Source: Turbatrix aceti (taxonomy: Eukaryota; Nematoda; Chromadorea; Rhabditida; Panagrolaimidae). From it: a DNA stretch of 64,000 bases. The stretch covers positions 8,751,246 through 8,815,245 of the forward strand of contig OZ017770.1 in the NCBI GenBank assembly GCA_963969345.1, read 5' to 3'. A program made the position numbers and the translations under genes. Positions 48,294-61,582 of the stretch are shown here, piece by piece; the first letter of the stretch is position 1, and every line of letters begins with the position of its first letter. The notes beneath the pieces were generated by a model. That model was not told where the DNA came from. It saw only the letters and a program-made list of their open reading frames with translations, and ran no database searches.

Positions 48294-50119
48294 AAAATAC
48301 AAGTACGAGTAAAAAAAAATCATGACGAGAGGAAAAATGTACGTAAGAAATGCCGCTTTTCAAAAACGAAGATAAATTCTTCGCGCGTTGTCAGTTGAAG
48401 AATTTGGGACGCTTTGCCAATGGAGTTTTTTGATGATACGTGCTTATTTTTGGGAGTTTGTGAATGTCCAGTTTTCTTATCTCCTGAAATCCTTTTCGGA
48501 TGCCTTTCCTTGCCTGTTTTTTTGTACTGGATGTATTGCTGCTTGGCCGTGGAGCCATCAGTTTGATGATTTATGCTTGACGACGATTATCAATGGCTCG
48601 CGAGTTATATCTCTTTGAACTCCACAACTCATATTTTTTTCTCGCTTGTTTGTTGGCTTTTATTTGTATCGATGAGTTTTAGAGTTAGTTCCGGCTCTTT
48701 CTCCCATCTCAACAATTTTAATTGCTTTTCATTTAAAACCCGCTAGTTTTTAGGGGGATTATATCCGAGAGTTTTGTTGTTCCTCTTTCTCTCTCATTTG
48801 CTTTCTCTTTTTTTTTCCAAGTGGTTGGATTCGTTTCAGTGAATACTTTTTTTTAATTTTGACGCGATTTTGTCTTTCCTGAAGTTTGTATATGTACTTG
48901 AAGTTTGCTCCAATTGTTTTTATTTCATCTAATTGAGCTACTGCATTTGCTCATTCAGAAATGAATGCTTTTTTCTCTCCTGAATGAGAAGAGGATGGAT
49001 GCGAGAAGAGCAGACGTCAACTTTTTGACTGGGAGGATGAAATTTGCAATCTGAAAACAACTTTTCTCATTGGGTTCATTTGTCTACTCTTATTTCTTTT
49101 TTATCCAAACTTACCGTATTCATTTCCGGGGAACGCGTCTGCAAACTCTTTCTACCTTTATAATTTTTTATAAACGAATAAAAAAATGTTCTCGTTTCAA
49201 GGTTCTTCTTCTTTTTTTTCTAATAAAAAACCCCAACTTACCCAACATTGTTCAGTTAATTATCCGTACCAACTTGTTGGATGCAAATTAGATAGAATAT
49301 ATAATTTGAGCTTGAATCACAAGTCTGCGGGGGTTTATTTTGTTCGTTCTCCTGAATTTCCGCTATTCAGTCGGTCCAGACGGCATGGCTGAGGCTTGTC
49401 CATGCCGACACACAGGGGGCTGTGTTGTATGGCATCAACTTAATTTACCGAAGACTACTAGCTTTATCCGGTGGTGTTTAAATGTCTCCAAAATAAAATA
49501 GCGGAAGGCGGAGGAGGAGGGAGGAGAGGAGGATGTAAATGTGGATGATAGAACAAACTAACAAACCAAACACAAGCTTATTATTTATTTTTGGATAAGA
49601 TTTTTCTATGAATGTCGCAACAGCTGAGGGGAAAAAAAATGCTTGAGCTTTCTGTTTTTTTTTCTACCATTCATTCATAACTTCTCTTGCATGCTCTATT
49701 TGTGGTAGCCCCCATCTTTCAGCCATTTTCCTGGCATTGTTTTTCAGATTATAAGAAGCCTACGAGCTACGATTTAAATAGTATTTGTCCTGATGGATTG
49801 ATATCTCCTTGACAAACCATTGTTTTGTTTTTTTTTCAAGCGGGCAGCTCCGAAAGAAAACCAGGATGCGGTCAATTTCAAAAACAGAGAAGGGGAGGAT
49901 TTTTTTGCGCCTCTATTATCAAGCTAACTAAGAAAGCTGAGTTAAAAAAATTTGTTAAAAATTAAATTAACGACAATGTTTTATGTGGCATTGAGAGGAA
50001 ATTGTAAAATTGTCCCAAAGTAAGAATAAGTAAGGGGGAGGGGAGGAGTAGGGCAATTGTTAATTTCCCTCTGCCCCCCTCCCCCCTCACTCCCGCCAGC
50101 CCGTCATAATTCTGTTTTA

Positions 50120-50156
50120 TTCTTCTTCTTCTTCTGCTTCTTCTTCTTCTTCATCT
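50120..50156. repeat. (TTC)n microsatellite
   Basis: About twelve TTC-type triplets with single interruptions (TGC, CAT) in intergenic DNA. Confidence 0.9.
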
Positions 50157-51193
50157 TGGGCGGCTTCACAATAACTTGTATTAGATAGAACGAACTTGAA
50201 ATGTCAATGCAATTCTTTTGGCACTCTTGTCTCTTTTTTTCCCGATTCTTCTTTGGCCAAAAAAAAAGAACAAGAATGCGACGTTGACTTACGGGTACAG
50301 AGACGTTGTGACACTATTGGCAGCGGGAAATGATGGTGTATTGGGTGAAAAAAAAAATAGAGGGAAGAGGAGGGAGAAAGGCTTGACTAGTACTACCACT
50401 GGACAGCGTGACTGGCAGGAATTGATGGCTAGTCAAAACGGCGGTCTTGTTGCGTATATACACTTGTCGTCGTTTTTTTTTGTTATATGTTTAACATGCC
50501 GCGGGAAGTTACTAGTTGTGCATTTTGGCTATTTCTTTACGTATGTCCGTGTGTGTGGTGGGTTTTTTTCGAACAATTCTTTGACTTGTCAAAAAAAAAA
50601 TTTTCAAGGTGATGGCGACAAAGCACAGTTGCATCTTTCCTCTTTTCCGAGCTCTCGAGCTCTCACTGATACCGGCACTCTCTCTCCCCCCACTTTCCTA
50701 TTCTCTTGTTCGTTCATCTGTCCTGTCCCCCCCCTCCTTGGGCACTGGATTTTGTTCTACCCTAAATCAAGGTTATAAAATTTTTTTGGGAGATGTAAGC
50801 AAGTTGTCAGCTTTGTCACTATGCATTGTTTTATGTCCCCTGTCACCTGATATATCACTCTGCTTCACACGCCTGGCAGCTTTTTAATGAATTCCTTGTT
50901 TTATGCTTTTTCCAAAAAATTTTTTGGCGTTGGTTGTTAAATTTTCTTTTCCCTTTTTTTTGTATTCGTATTTTCGTTAATGCGCCGCTTTTTTTCTTTT
51001 CCACTTTGGACTTTCGTGCCGAAAATAAAGAGAGTTTAATACTGCTAATTTTGAATCCTTTGCAGCACCAAGCAGCCATCCATTCATTCAACAACCACTT
51101 TTTTGGTTGTCGGATTAAAAAAAATTAAATTTTTTTTTTATATCCGACGAAAAAAAAGGAAAAGTTTTGTTGTTGAAGAAGTAATAAGAAAAA

Positions 51194-52953
51194 ATGGATC
51201 GCTTGTCATGGTATCAACAGGGCGAATCTATGGAGGAAATCCTCTGCCAAGCAGGTCATGTCGGCATTTTTGATGGTGACTTGAAACAGGTGAGCGAGCA
51301 GATTTGATTTATTTGGATTTATGGAATTTCTTGTTTAAGTCAGCGTTCGAACAAGGTGCTGTGTCGCTGACACTCCAGCGGGTTATCTGGGCGGATTCAA
51401 GTGATCCAGTAAGTTTCATTTTTTTTCTGGATGCTTAAAAAATGATTTTATTTTCATCTTGCAGGACTGCCGTCTCGTTCTTCACCATTCACTGGTCGAC
51501 AAGATCGAAAAGCATCACAAAAGCATGTTTAATCGCGGAGGAAAGATTATCGTTGCCTTAAAGCCTGTGCCTGCGGGTCATCCTCAAGGACCGGTAGCTG
51601 CATCTGCTTGCAATAGAATTCGCTTTGTCTTCAAGAATGGCGGAGAGGAGGAGGTAAGATTATCTTCATCTCGTTTTTTTTCATTCACGCACCACCATGC
51701 AAGAAGGCAATTTTGACAATTTTGGTTTTCATTTCCTCCCGCCCGCCCTTTTTTTCTTTCACTTTGTTTACTTTTTTCTTGCATTTTTTTTAGTTTTACA
51801 AGCGCTACATCGAAGCTCTCAATCGACAAACTTGGAAGCGTACGTCATCGAGCTCGTCATCCGCTGGCTCACGGAACAGCAATTTGCAAAGTCGTGGTGG
51901 GGGCGGTATTGCGGGCATCGAGAAGCGCCTTGCAGATCAGCATAACAAAACTCATGAAAGCATCAGTCAAGTAAATTCTTTGAAAACTTGTAAATTTTTG
52001 TAATAAACTTTTTTGCAATCATTTTACAGGCATTTGAAGATATGAAAAAATTGATGGAACAGGCACGGGAAATGGTCAACCTTTCGAAGGCCATAACGGA
52101 AAGCTTGCGATCGCAGCAAGGCGATGACGTCGATGAGGATGAGGTCTGCGATTGGGCTTTATCGATCTTCTTGCACTCGTTATTGCACTTCACTGCACAG
52201 TTCTTTTGTTTTTTTACATTCCACACATTTTTTTAGACAATTAAATTCAAATCATATCTTTTGAGTTTGGGTGTCAGTGATCCGGTGACAAAGACCAATT
52301 ACGGTAATGGGGCTGATTACTTCAAAAAGCTTGCACGGGAAATCACGGAAGTTCTTGTAAAGCCTCTCCAAGACTGTGGAGGCACAATGACCCTTCCCGA
52401 AGCCTACTGTCGTGTCAATCGTGCGCGTGGACTGTACCTCATTTCCCCAGAGGATCTGTTGAATGCCTGCCAGAAGTTTGACGAAATCAACTCCGAAATC
52501 ACGTTCGTTTTTTTTATTTTAAATTTAATTTTTATGTTTATTGCTTTCATATTTTTTTGATCTTTAGGATGTACAATTTTGACAGCGGTGTGAACGTCAT
52601 CCAACTTCGCACGGTCCGTGTCGATCAGATGGCCGACGAAACCGCAGATCTTGTCAGGCAATTTGGATACGCTGATGCGTATAAAATTGCCAAGCATCAT
52701 TCCATCTCACCTGTCTTGGCCAAAGAGCGGTAAGTTGTTGTTGTGGGGTTCAAATCGATTATTAGTCACCCCCCCCCCCCTCCCTTTAGTCGCATTGCTC
52801 AGTTCATTTATTGCCTATTTTACACATCACTAAACACTTACTTTTCATTTCAGCCTTCTTGCTGCCGAGCTGGTGGGCACCGTCTGTCGTGACGATTCCG
52901 TCGAAGGGCTTTTCTTCTATCCAAATCGCTTTCTCGACGCCGCTCAAAACTGA
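51194..52953 (+). CDS. VPS36: ESCRT-II subunit VPS36 (EAP45)
   Basis: Eight exons give 390 residues, close to the human protein (386): 51194-51289, 51340-51408, 51465-51653, 51794-51970, 52030-52143, 52237-52502, 52568-52729 and 52854-52953. The N-terminal GLUE (split-PH) domain covers residues 1-145 (GHVGIFDGDLKQ, VSLTLQRVIWAD, LVLHHSLVDKIEKH). No zinc finger is inserted, unlike in yeast. A Ser/Gly linker follows. The EAP30 winged-helix core is at about 165-385 (DYFKKLAREITEVL, MTLPEAYCRVNRARG, LISPEDLLNAC) and ends LFFYPNRFLDAAQN. The ESCRT-II complex (with VPS22 and VPS25) sorts ubiquitinated cargo into multivesicular bodies; the GLUE domain contacts PI3P, ubiquitin and VPS28. The start codon is the first ATG and gives the usual N-terminus. 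Confidence 0.96.
52769..52780. repeat. Poly-C tract (12 bases) in VPS36 intron 7
   Basis: Uninterrupted C run in the last intron of VPS36. Confidence 0.85.
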
Positions 52954-53017
52954 CGTTGTCTTCAGTTAAACGCGAAATATGTGTTTTTTATGGCTTGATG
53001 AAAAGCATGTTTACGTT

Positions 53018-53023
53018 AATAAA
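53018..53023 (+). terminator. Polyadenylation signal, VPS36
   Basis: AATAAA 65 bases after the stop at 52953. Confidence 0.65.
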
Positions 53024-54329
53024 TTTATCGGGTGTGTATTGGTCATACAAGAAGTATTAAAAAATTTGTAATTTACATAGTTTATGAATTTTTTTTTGTT
53101 GATAACTGTGCAAGTCTCGGGCCTGCTTTGATTTGATACGCTGATTTTTTTTTCGATAAGAAAATTCAAACACAGCAAAAAAAGCGTGATTGATCACACA
53201 TTACACGAACATGGTGGAGTACCTGGTGGTCGGAAAATAATATGTACAAGCCACAAAGTTGGGGTGGGGGTAGGGGGGGGGGTATTAAACGTATTAGCGT
53301 GTGACGGACACTGTCACCGCTGCAGGCAGGCGCCGGACCCATCATGGCTACTACCACGAGACATGAGACATTCCCATCCCATCCCCCCCTTGTTCTTTAG
53401 GTCACTGCTATTCCTATCCATTCATTTTATTGTTCGTAATAAATGTGACACATGGTACAACAACAGCCCATTGATTATGGAAGAAGACAAGTGTAGTAAT
53501 TCGTTAAAACGTGAAGAGGGGGGAGGGCAGCAGTATGATGACCAAGTGACGCGATGATATTTATTATATTATTTTTATTAGTCTGTTTTGCATTTTAACC
53601 GTTCACCTTATTTGTTGGCGGTCTTCGTGGGTCTTTACAAAGGTCTCGACTGTTGATAAGGAGGGGCTTGTAAACGGGTCAATGATTAAACCCGATATTT
53701 GTTTGTTCGCCTGTTCCACCTGCGCGCCGTGAATAATTTAAACGTATTTTGTAAAATAATATTTTTTTTGTTTTGCAAAAAAAGAGATGTACGTAAAAAT
53801 TTTAAAAATTCGTTTGGTCAATATAATCCGTTTGCTTTCAATTAAGGTTTGTTGTCGATGATTTTAAACACCCCTTTTGAGTTCTTTTGAGTTTGTACAT
53901 CCGTGCTCCTTATTGTTTGCTTTATTCAACAATTAGCTTACTATTTGCCTAATTAGAGCCAGCGTTCGTTTGTTTCCTTCGTACAATGTCATCTGCTTTC
54001 TTTTTGCGCAAATTTTACAATTTTCCTGTGATACTATAGTAAAACTACCACTGACTGAGCCCGCCCGACCATTGTCATTGACTCCAAGTTGTGAGGAATT
54101 TGTAATTGAAAACATCTGACCGGTTTTTTTCGTGGGAGATGTAACGCTATCCCTCATTCGCTATCCCTGCTCTCCCTCTTTTTTTGGTCCGTTGAAAAAT
54201 TATATGATTAAATCATATTTATAGCTGCATTGTTTTGGGACTAATTTAGTTTTTCAAACTGTTTCAGCACAAAGCCAAATAAATAAAAAAACAAAACATC
54301 AGCGCTGGATAGATGTATAGATAACACGA

Positions 54330-54340
54330 GGGGGGGGGGG
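54330..54340. repeat. Poly-G tract (11 bases)
   Basis: Uninterrupted G run in intergenic DNA upstream of the TANC-like gene. Confidence 0.85.
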
Positions 54341-56378
54341 AAATAGTTTGATGGAGTGATGGAGTATGGTACAAACCCCCTCCGCCGCCGCTTCCATCGC
54401 CCCCAGCGCATCTTGTTTTATGATTTTTATTGCTGTTTTGATCAATTTGTCTTTCTTTTCTTTACATGTATTTGATCTTCATGGCTATCTGTTTGTTTTC
54501 AAGTGGGAGGAGAAAAGTCAGTTTGAATTGGTGTCCTACCATTAGAAAAAAAAGGGTGCTCCCATTCTGATATCAGATATCTCTTTTTTTGCAACTTTTT
54601 TTTGTATGTACACAATTGTCTTCTTCACAACAATTTCCAGTATGTAGTACTACACTTATTCACCTTACAGACAAGTTTTGACTCTCTCAGGATACCGCTA
54701 GAACTGGCGGCGGACGGTTGTCCACCCCACACTCACTCACCGGTAGGGGGGAAAGCTTTTTGCGCGCTCGATGTACTTTTGTCACAGATCTTTACAGCAG
54801 AATACTACTTGTGATCTGGACAGGTTAAGACTGAAGCTTTCGACTAATTTTCTCATCTTAGGCTAATATGTATGTGTGTATGTGTCTGGTTGCATTTAAT
54901 ATACAAATAAAATTTATTTTGACTATGCATAATAAGTTTATTAGATGACCCGTTAGTCTATTGTTTACAAAAGGAAACTGTTCTCGCCAGTCGAATTCCC
55001 ATATGTTTTGGACTCTGACTCATTGCTTGCAGCACCCAGGCTTGGTGCATTCCGGGGTCTGTGAAAAACCTTTCTTTTATACATTGCATCAACCACGCGC
55101 AGGAAAAGGAGACGAAAAGCTGTGTGCCTTGTCTTTGCCGCGATTTGACGAAGTGCAGTTGGCTCCTTTCATTTTCCAATTGAATCTTTTCCCCTCCCCT
55201 CCCCCTACCCTCCCCTGGTCCTCCTCCCATTGCCGCTTCCCTTGGGTCAATTTCAAATATTTTGTCAAACAAATGTTCCGACTTTGGGCTTCACTAATCG
55301 GAACTTTTTCCGTTTCATTTCGGCGCATTTATCACGGCGTCAAAAACCTCTTTTCTAAAAAGTTAAGGCTGGTGTCGGGACAAGACTGATTGACCACCAC
55401 ACACACATACGACCACTCGCTTTCCTCCCCTAGAACAACAAGATGGAGGAGGGAAAGATAACTTCTCATTTTTTTTGTTTTTGTTACTTCTGAGTCAACG
55501 TTTAAAAATATGGATGGTTTTTGCCTTTCACCATTGTCAAAGCAAAATTTGTGGCGGTGGTATGTATGCAAAAAGAAGGCAAGAAAAAGAAGAGTGGAGA
55601 GTGGGATGGTTGCTCAAGTATGTCTGTACTATATTCTGTCCCCAACCCCTTGTTTTTACTACTTTTTTTTAAATCCAAGCGGATTTTTAACAAAAAAGGG
55701 ATGACATGCGTTTCCCATTGTTTTGGTCCACTGAGTCGTCGCAGTACCCTCACCCCCTTTTTCTACTCCCAAAGCTGCATGTCATACATGTTTGCAGTGA
55801 TATTATTTGCTAAAAAAAGTTTTTTTACTTATAACATGTCACATTTTTTTTGTTGTCTTATAAAAAGTATGATGTAAAATAAGCGGCATTTTAACCAAAA
55901 ATTTTTAGGTGATAATTTGATTTTTACCTGTTGAACGTGATTTTTCTTTAAAAAACTGCCTTTTCCAAAAAACTGTTTTTTTCATGTTTTTAACCCTCTT
56001 TCGTGACAGTTTTACGATTTACATTGTTTGTTAAGATATAAAAAAATTTTTCGTGCTCAACGCCACCTCAAGTGTTGATCTCTTCTCGTATTGACCACAA
56101 TTACAGCCACTGCTGCTGCGCGAAATCCTTAAGCACGGTGCGGTACTTTTTTTTATCTTTGCCTGTTCGTTTGAGCTCCGGCTAGCATTTGAAAAAGTAT
56201 TTGGCGGGGGAGAACATACGCTTGCTCGTCTTATCCGTGTTAAACCATTACAAAAGTAGTATACTTTTTTGTTTCGCGACAGTTTGTATATTGTAAAAGT
56301 TACGAGGTATCGATTGGTTTACATCTCTTTGCAATTTGCACTGATTTATTTCAAGCTAGAGTGTCATTTAGTGCAACT

Positions 56379-59300
56379 ATGGAAAACGACGAGGAGAATG
56401 TCGCCGGGCTTAATGGACTTAGCACACTTCGTCGATCATTGCGACAGATGAATCCATTTAAAAATAAATTTTTTCGATTGCCAGCAACACCTCGACTAAG
56501 TCGCAATCGGAAAAGTAAGTTGCAGCTTGGTTTGGTTTTGGCCAATCAATTTTGTCTTTAAGCAGGAGTTTTGAGTTGACAAAACTTTGATTTTTTTCTG
56601 ACTTTTAACCCGAGGGTTATTTTTAGCCATGGGAAAGGGAGAAGAACCTACGAGTTGGAATTTTGAGAGACCCCTGTCAACCACAAACATCAATTCGAGT
56701 AGTAATCATCAGAATCAGGGTCATAATGGTAACTTGCCAAATCGACAGGAAATGCTTCAATATCAGCAACAACAACAACAACAAACACAGTCTCAATCAA
56801 ATTTTGTGCGACAGCCAAGCCAGCGATCGGAAATCCACAGAATGGAATCCCCCTGCATGCCTTCCATGCCCCAGCACTCTCAGTATGACTACAGGAATGA
56901 GTTTGACAACATATCACTCAACTACAATCCCCCGGTCAACAGACTCACCAATCAACAGCCGCCGGCGGGTGGAAGTTGTCGGCTGAGTAATCGAAGCAGT
57001 CGACCACCACTGCCGTCATTTGTAAGAACATTTTGAGTTCACATTGTTTTTTTGAGAGTATACAAAAATTTATTTAGAATCCCCCAAACGCCAGGGAGGC
57101 AGAATACATCATCCATGAGCACATGAGAAATCTCATGTCATCCGCGTCATCGACAAATAATTCTAAACAACAATTTCTCTTTCTGCCCAATACTTCGTAC
57201 GCCCCATCCGGCGAAATTTACGACGCACAATGGCAAGCAGGTTTGTAGATGAACTCTTTACTAATATACTTTCTTTTTTTTTCCAAATTGCTGATTTGAA
57301 AAAAAAATGTCGGCTTGTTTTACAGCAGAACGAAATTATTACAACGAGTCACCGATGATTTCGCCAACCCATTCGACTATTTCACTTATCAACACTCAAA
57401 CGCGTGTAAAAATGAGGCCTACTACCAAGTCGGTCAGGCAGGAGAATAGGTCATCGCTACGGCCGTCATATCAGCTAAACGGACTTTTTCATCATTCAAG
57501 TTTGAAAAGCCTTAATTCTGTGGATAATGGTAATATTAGTCAGATTGAGTCCATATCGAGCAAAAAGGTTTGTTTTCCTGATTTTTGTTGGTTGAACTAA
57601 TTAAAAAAAAAATTTTAGAACATCAGAAACCCTCTTTTTTCCCTCCTCGACGTCACAACAGCCGGCGAAGCGGAAAGTGCCTTTTTGGGACGAGAATGGG
57701 TGTTTAAGGAACTCTATCAGATGGTTGTCATCGAACATACACGATTCACCCTGATTCACAGTGCCAGTGGCTGCGGAAAGACCAGCATCCTGAGGCAATT
57801 GGTTTTGCAGTCTTCATTTTTCACCCGAAAAAACGGAAATGGCGATACTGTGGATTCGGGAATCGTTGTCGGCTCATTAGATTCGACGCTGAGCTCTCGG
57901 AACTATGAATGGCTTAAGGCAATTGCGGGTCGAATAGTCGCTTACCACAACTGTCGATTTTACTCATCTCTGACGTGCAGCATCCCCGAATTTGTCAGAA
58001 ACCTCGCTCTCTACATGGCTTCTTCCCCTATGCTTTCTACCTACGGTGACATTATCCGGGAAAACAAGGAACTCCTCGGTCTCCTTGAAAGCGATACCGC
58101 TTGCTTAGAAATTGATCCTGTGAGTCTCTTTACCAGGCTCATCACCGAACCCCTCAAAAGGGTCATCATCCCGGAAGACGAGTGCGCAGTCGTTCTCATA
58201 GATGCTCTTGATGAGGCTGATTTTCATCGAAATGAAAGCGGTGAATCCATTGCCTGGCTGCTTGCCAAGACGTACAAGGAACTACCCAAGTGGCTGCGGT
58301 TTGTCGTGTCATCTTCATCCTTTCAAGTACTCTGCGACCTTCCCGTTCGAACCGTACACATCGATGATGCCGAATTTGATCAGCGCGTGCTGCGTGACAT
58401 TCGTATACTCATTGACTACCGTATTACAATCAGTCCTCAACTTGAGCAGGGATTCAGGCTTTCATCCGATTCGGATGACGTCAATGAAATCGTCGAAAAA
58501 CTTGTTCACCTGTCTCGTGGATCGATGCTGTACATTCAAATTCTGCTGGATCTTATCGAGCAAAACGGTATTAATATCAAGTCAACCTGCATTGGTCTTC
58601 TGCCAAATGACCTGTCACAGCTGTATCTACTCCTGCTAAATTATCATTTCAAGTTGGTTTGGTTAAACTCGTAAAAGTGATATATACGTGTTTGTTTTAG
58701 GTCGCTAACCACATTTTGCGTTGTCAAGCCAATAATTAGCGTCGTCATCGCTTCTCTCAGGGCTCTGACGTTTGCGGATATCCATCAAATAGTCAACGCT
58801 GCGGCTGACAAACCGACACTTACAGAGAGCGATCTCAGGCAAAGGTAAAATTAAATATTTTTTTCGTCAAAGGCTATTTTTGGCAACAAAAAAGTTTTCA
58901 GGCTAATTGCTCTTTCTCCGTTCATCGTAAAATTGAACAATGACACTTACGTGCCTCTGCATCCATCTTTTCGGGAATGGGTTCTGAAAAACAGCGCTTC
59001 TACGGACTACGCTGTGGACATCAGACTGGGACACATTCTTCATGCTCTGGCAATCGTCCGAAAGGGCAGCGCGCAGTCAGAACAACTCTTCGAGCTCGGA
59101 CATCATCTGCTAAAAGCCAATCCGTATAAATACATGCCACCAGACGTCGGAACAGACATGCCAAATTCCAAAGACTGTCACATTGCATGGATTCACCAGG
59201 CTGCGCAGTCACAGTCAATTATCAAGAAATCGCTGCTTTGGAGTCGAAATTTGTACTACTCAAACACAAAATTGTCCAAATTGCTTCTACTCGCCGGAGC

Positions 59301-60871
59301 GTCGCCCAATGAGATATGGCCCGATGGAAACAGTCTCATAGCGTCATTTGCGATGATTGGAAATACTGCAATGGTCACTCTGCTTATAAGCTTTGGCGCG
59401 GATGTGAATAGCATCAATCAGGAGGATGGCATGACTCCTCTTATGCTGGCCACCAAGAATGGACACATAGACACGGTCCAGGTGCTCCTGGACAACGGTG
59501 CGGATATCATGATCAATGATAAGAACAATAATTGCGTGTTGACCCATGCGGCAGTTGCAAATTCAGTTCCATTGATTAGTTACCTACTGGAACGCGAATT
59601 TCCTGGACGTGATGCCAAGAAAAAACGGACACAGAGAAATGAATACGTCAGGCAAGCCTTTGAAGCTGCAGCTCGTGTTGGAAGTGTCAGGATTTGTGAA
59701 TTTCTTCTCGACTGCACCGATTGCATCACGGACACGTCAACTGCGATGTGTATTGCGTGTTCGAGTGGTCAGTCTGAAACCGTGCAATTTCTGCTGTCAC
59801 GCGGAGCCACGCTCTCTGCAAACAACTTCTGGCACGGAAAATCCGCACTCATCTGTGCAATCGAAAGCGGCTCCTGGGACCTGGTTGTCAACGTGTTGAA
59901 CAGTTCTAACCTCGATTTGAACAAGGATCACGCAACCGAAGAAGGCTGGACCCCCCTCATCGTGGCTGTCAGACACGGACACGTCGGTCTCGTTGACCTG
60001 CTCATCAACCGTGGCGCGGATATGAATGTCAAAGACAAAGAAGGGAACACTGCGATTATGCACACCATTATTTGTCGTCACGCTTCAACAGCGGCTCTAT
60101 TGATCGACAAACGATGTGATCTCAGCGTTCGCGACAACCAGGGCAATGGATTGATTCATCTGCTGGCTATCTACTGCAACAAGTGCATCATTGACCGCTT
60201 GCTGGAGCAGGGATTATCCCTTGAGGACAAGAACAATGAGGGTTTGTTTGTTTTTTGCTGCTGACAAAAATTTTTAAAACTCATATTTTTTAGGCATGCG
60301 GCCGGTCGAGGTGGCCATCAAGAACCAAAACCACAACGCAGTTGAAATTTTCCTTCGCAGAGGCGCTCGTCTACGCACTCTCACCTGGCGGATAGCAGTC
60401 AATTATGACACATCACAAGTCCTGATCCTGCTTCAAAAACTCCTCGATGATGCTGCAATTTTATTCCGACGCAAACGCACGACCGAAGCGTTCCACCGAT
60501 TTGAATACGCGTTGGAAAAGTGCAACGAGTTGTTAGAAGAAAATTCCATCACTCCCAACGCCAAGCTTTCACCCATCGTGACATCCCTTAAAAACTACAA
60601 ACTACGGATAATCCTGGCCATGGCAAGTGTCAAGCGACGAAGCAGCCAGATCAACGAAGCGCTAGAACTCATCGATGAAGGTTTGCTTCTCGCTGAAAAC
60701 GACGACATGCGCTTTGACTTCTACCTGTGTCGTGCCAAGTGTTTCTTCGACAACCAAAACCTGGTCAATGCAAAAGCCGATGCAGAACTCGCTGCCAGCA
60801 TTCGGCCTGACAATGCTGATGTACAAAATCTACTTTCCGTCTTCAAAATGCCTCTATCAACGGCTTCGTGA
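56379..60871 (+). CDS. TANC / Rolling pebbles-like scaffold: STAND ATPase, ankyrin and TPR repeats
   Basis: Eight exons give 1343 residues: 56379-56514, 56627-57021, 57078-57240, 57326-57567, 57619-58652, 58701-58844, 58902-60241 and 60294-60871. Residues 1-310 are disordered, with a short Q tract. A STAND-type P-loop NTPase follows, with Walker A HSASGCGKTS (about 360) and Walker B AVVLIDALDEAD (about 504). A winged-helix-like region ends PLHPSFREWVL. Ankyrin repeats occupy about 820-1180 (DGMTPLMLATKNGHIDTVQV, EGWTPLIVAVRHGHVGLVDL). TPR-like helices end the protein (DDAAILFRRKRTTEAFHRFE). This order matches TANC1/TANC2 and Drosophila Rols, scaffolds at synapses and in myoblast fusion. The protein stops just after the TPR region and lacks the long disordered tail and PDZ-binding end of vertebrate TANCs. 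Exon 7 alone codes for about 450 residues. Confidence 0.92.
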
Positions 60872-60987
60872 GCCTCGCAACAAATTTTTGATACAAATAA
60901 TAATAATAACACAGACTTATTATTTTCTTTTGTTTTCTTTATTATTGAGTGATAACCAGTACGTACGGGTGAGTTTTCCAAAACTTC

Positions 60988-60993
60988 AATAAA
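60988..60993 (+). terminator. Polyadenylation signal, TANC-like gene
   Basis: AATAAA 117 bases past the stop at 60871, between the convergent TANC-like and fibulin genes. Confidence 0.55.
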
Positions 60994-61092
60994 CGATGTA
61001 TGATTTTTGGATTTATGGGATTGGATATATAGGATATAGGCTACAGGTGATTTTGAACGTCGAGGAAACAGCAAGAAGCATACGTGCTGTTA

Positions 61093-61098
61093 TTTATT
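61093..61098 (-). terminator. Polyadenylation signal, fibulin D form
   Basis: Minus-strand AATAAA 13 bases beyond the distal stop codon at 61111. Confidence 0.5.
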
Positions 61099-61110
61099 TA
61101 TATTTACTTA

Positions 61111-61582
61111 TTAGAAGTTGTGCTTGGAGACGTAAACCTTGATGACGGCTACGTTGTGCGCGAGAAGCGCTCGAGTTCGAGATTTGGTGTTGATGTGAAG
61201 GATGATATTTTCGATTTTTGGACCTTGAAGGGGGTGTAAGATTTTGACAATTCCTAAAACTCAAATGCTCATTTTATATTTTAAAACTTCAGAATCCAAC
61301 CTGTGTTCTGATCTTGTTCAACAATGAAATTCTGCCCGTTTTTGATATCCATGACGTACTCAACCGAAAACGGGGTGTCCATTTGCACCTTTACCTTGGA
61401 AACCTGGAAGAAAAAATTATTTTACTTGTACAAAAGTGATATTTACCTCGAGGGGCTGTATAATATGGGTATATGTCGGAATAGCCCGGAACTGATACAA
61501 AATCTCCTGCGTATAATTGCCAAGACACATATGATCCATTGGATAGCAATTTTTCTTGCAAGCATATCCATCTTCAATAACG
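61111..61582 (-). CDS. FBLN1: Fibulin-1 D-type terminal exons
   Basis: Three exons (61447-61582, 61301-61403, 61111-61253) code for the distal alternative module, starting [19 protein letters not shown] and ending [12 protein letters not shown]. The acceptor ATTATTTCAG before 61582 is strong and restores the frame when joined to the EGF exon ending at 62213, skipping the C exons. The start of D1 lies only about 63 bases past the C-type stop codon. Confidence 0.88.

Larger units (their letters stand above)
48229..51193. other. 3-kb intergenic region between RUN-FYVE and VPS36 genes
   Basis: An AATAAA at 48288 closes the RUN-FYVE gene. The remainder is T-rich on the plus strand with a TTC-rich microsatellite at 50120-50156. 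The longer ORF at about 50218-50778 is low complexity with no domain or splice support. No RNA gene recognised. Confidence 0.55.
52954..56378. other. 3.4-kb intergenic region between VPS36 and TANC-like genes
   Basis: An AATAAA at 53018 closes VPS36. Poly-G runs lie at 53273-53282 and 54330-54340. Both-strand ORFs around 54960-55880 are low-complexity and have no domain or splice partner. The stretch just before 56379 holds the TANC promoter and 5' UTR. No RNA gene or transposon recognised. Confidence 0.55.

Noticed and set aside
50218..50778. 186-residue plus-strand ORF in the RUN-FYVE/VPS36 gap
   Set aside because: Phe/Ser-rich low complexity, no domain, no splice partners, and it overlaps other frames with equal claims.
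54958..55880. Cluster of both-strand ORFs of 60-140 residues
   Set aside because: Composition follows base bias on each strand; no domains or consistent exon structure.
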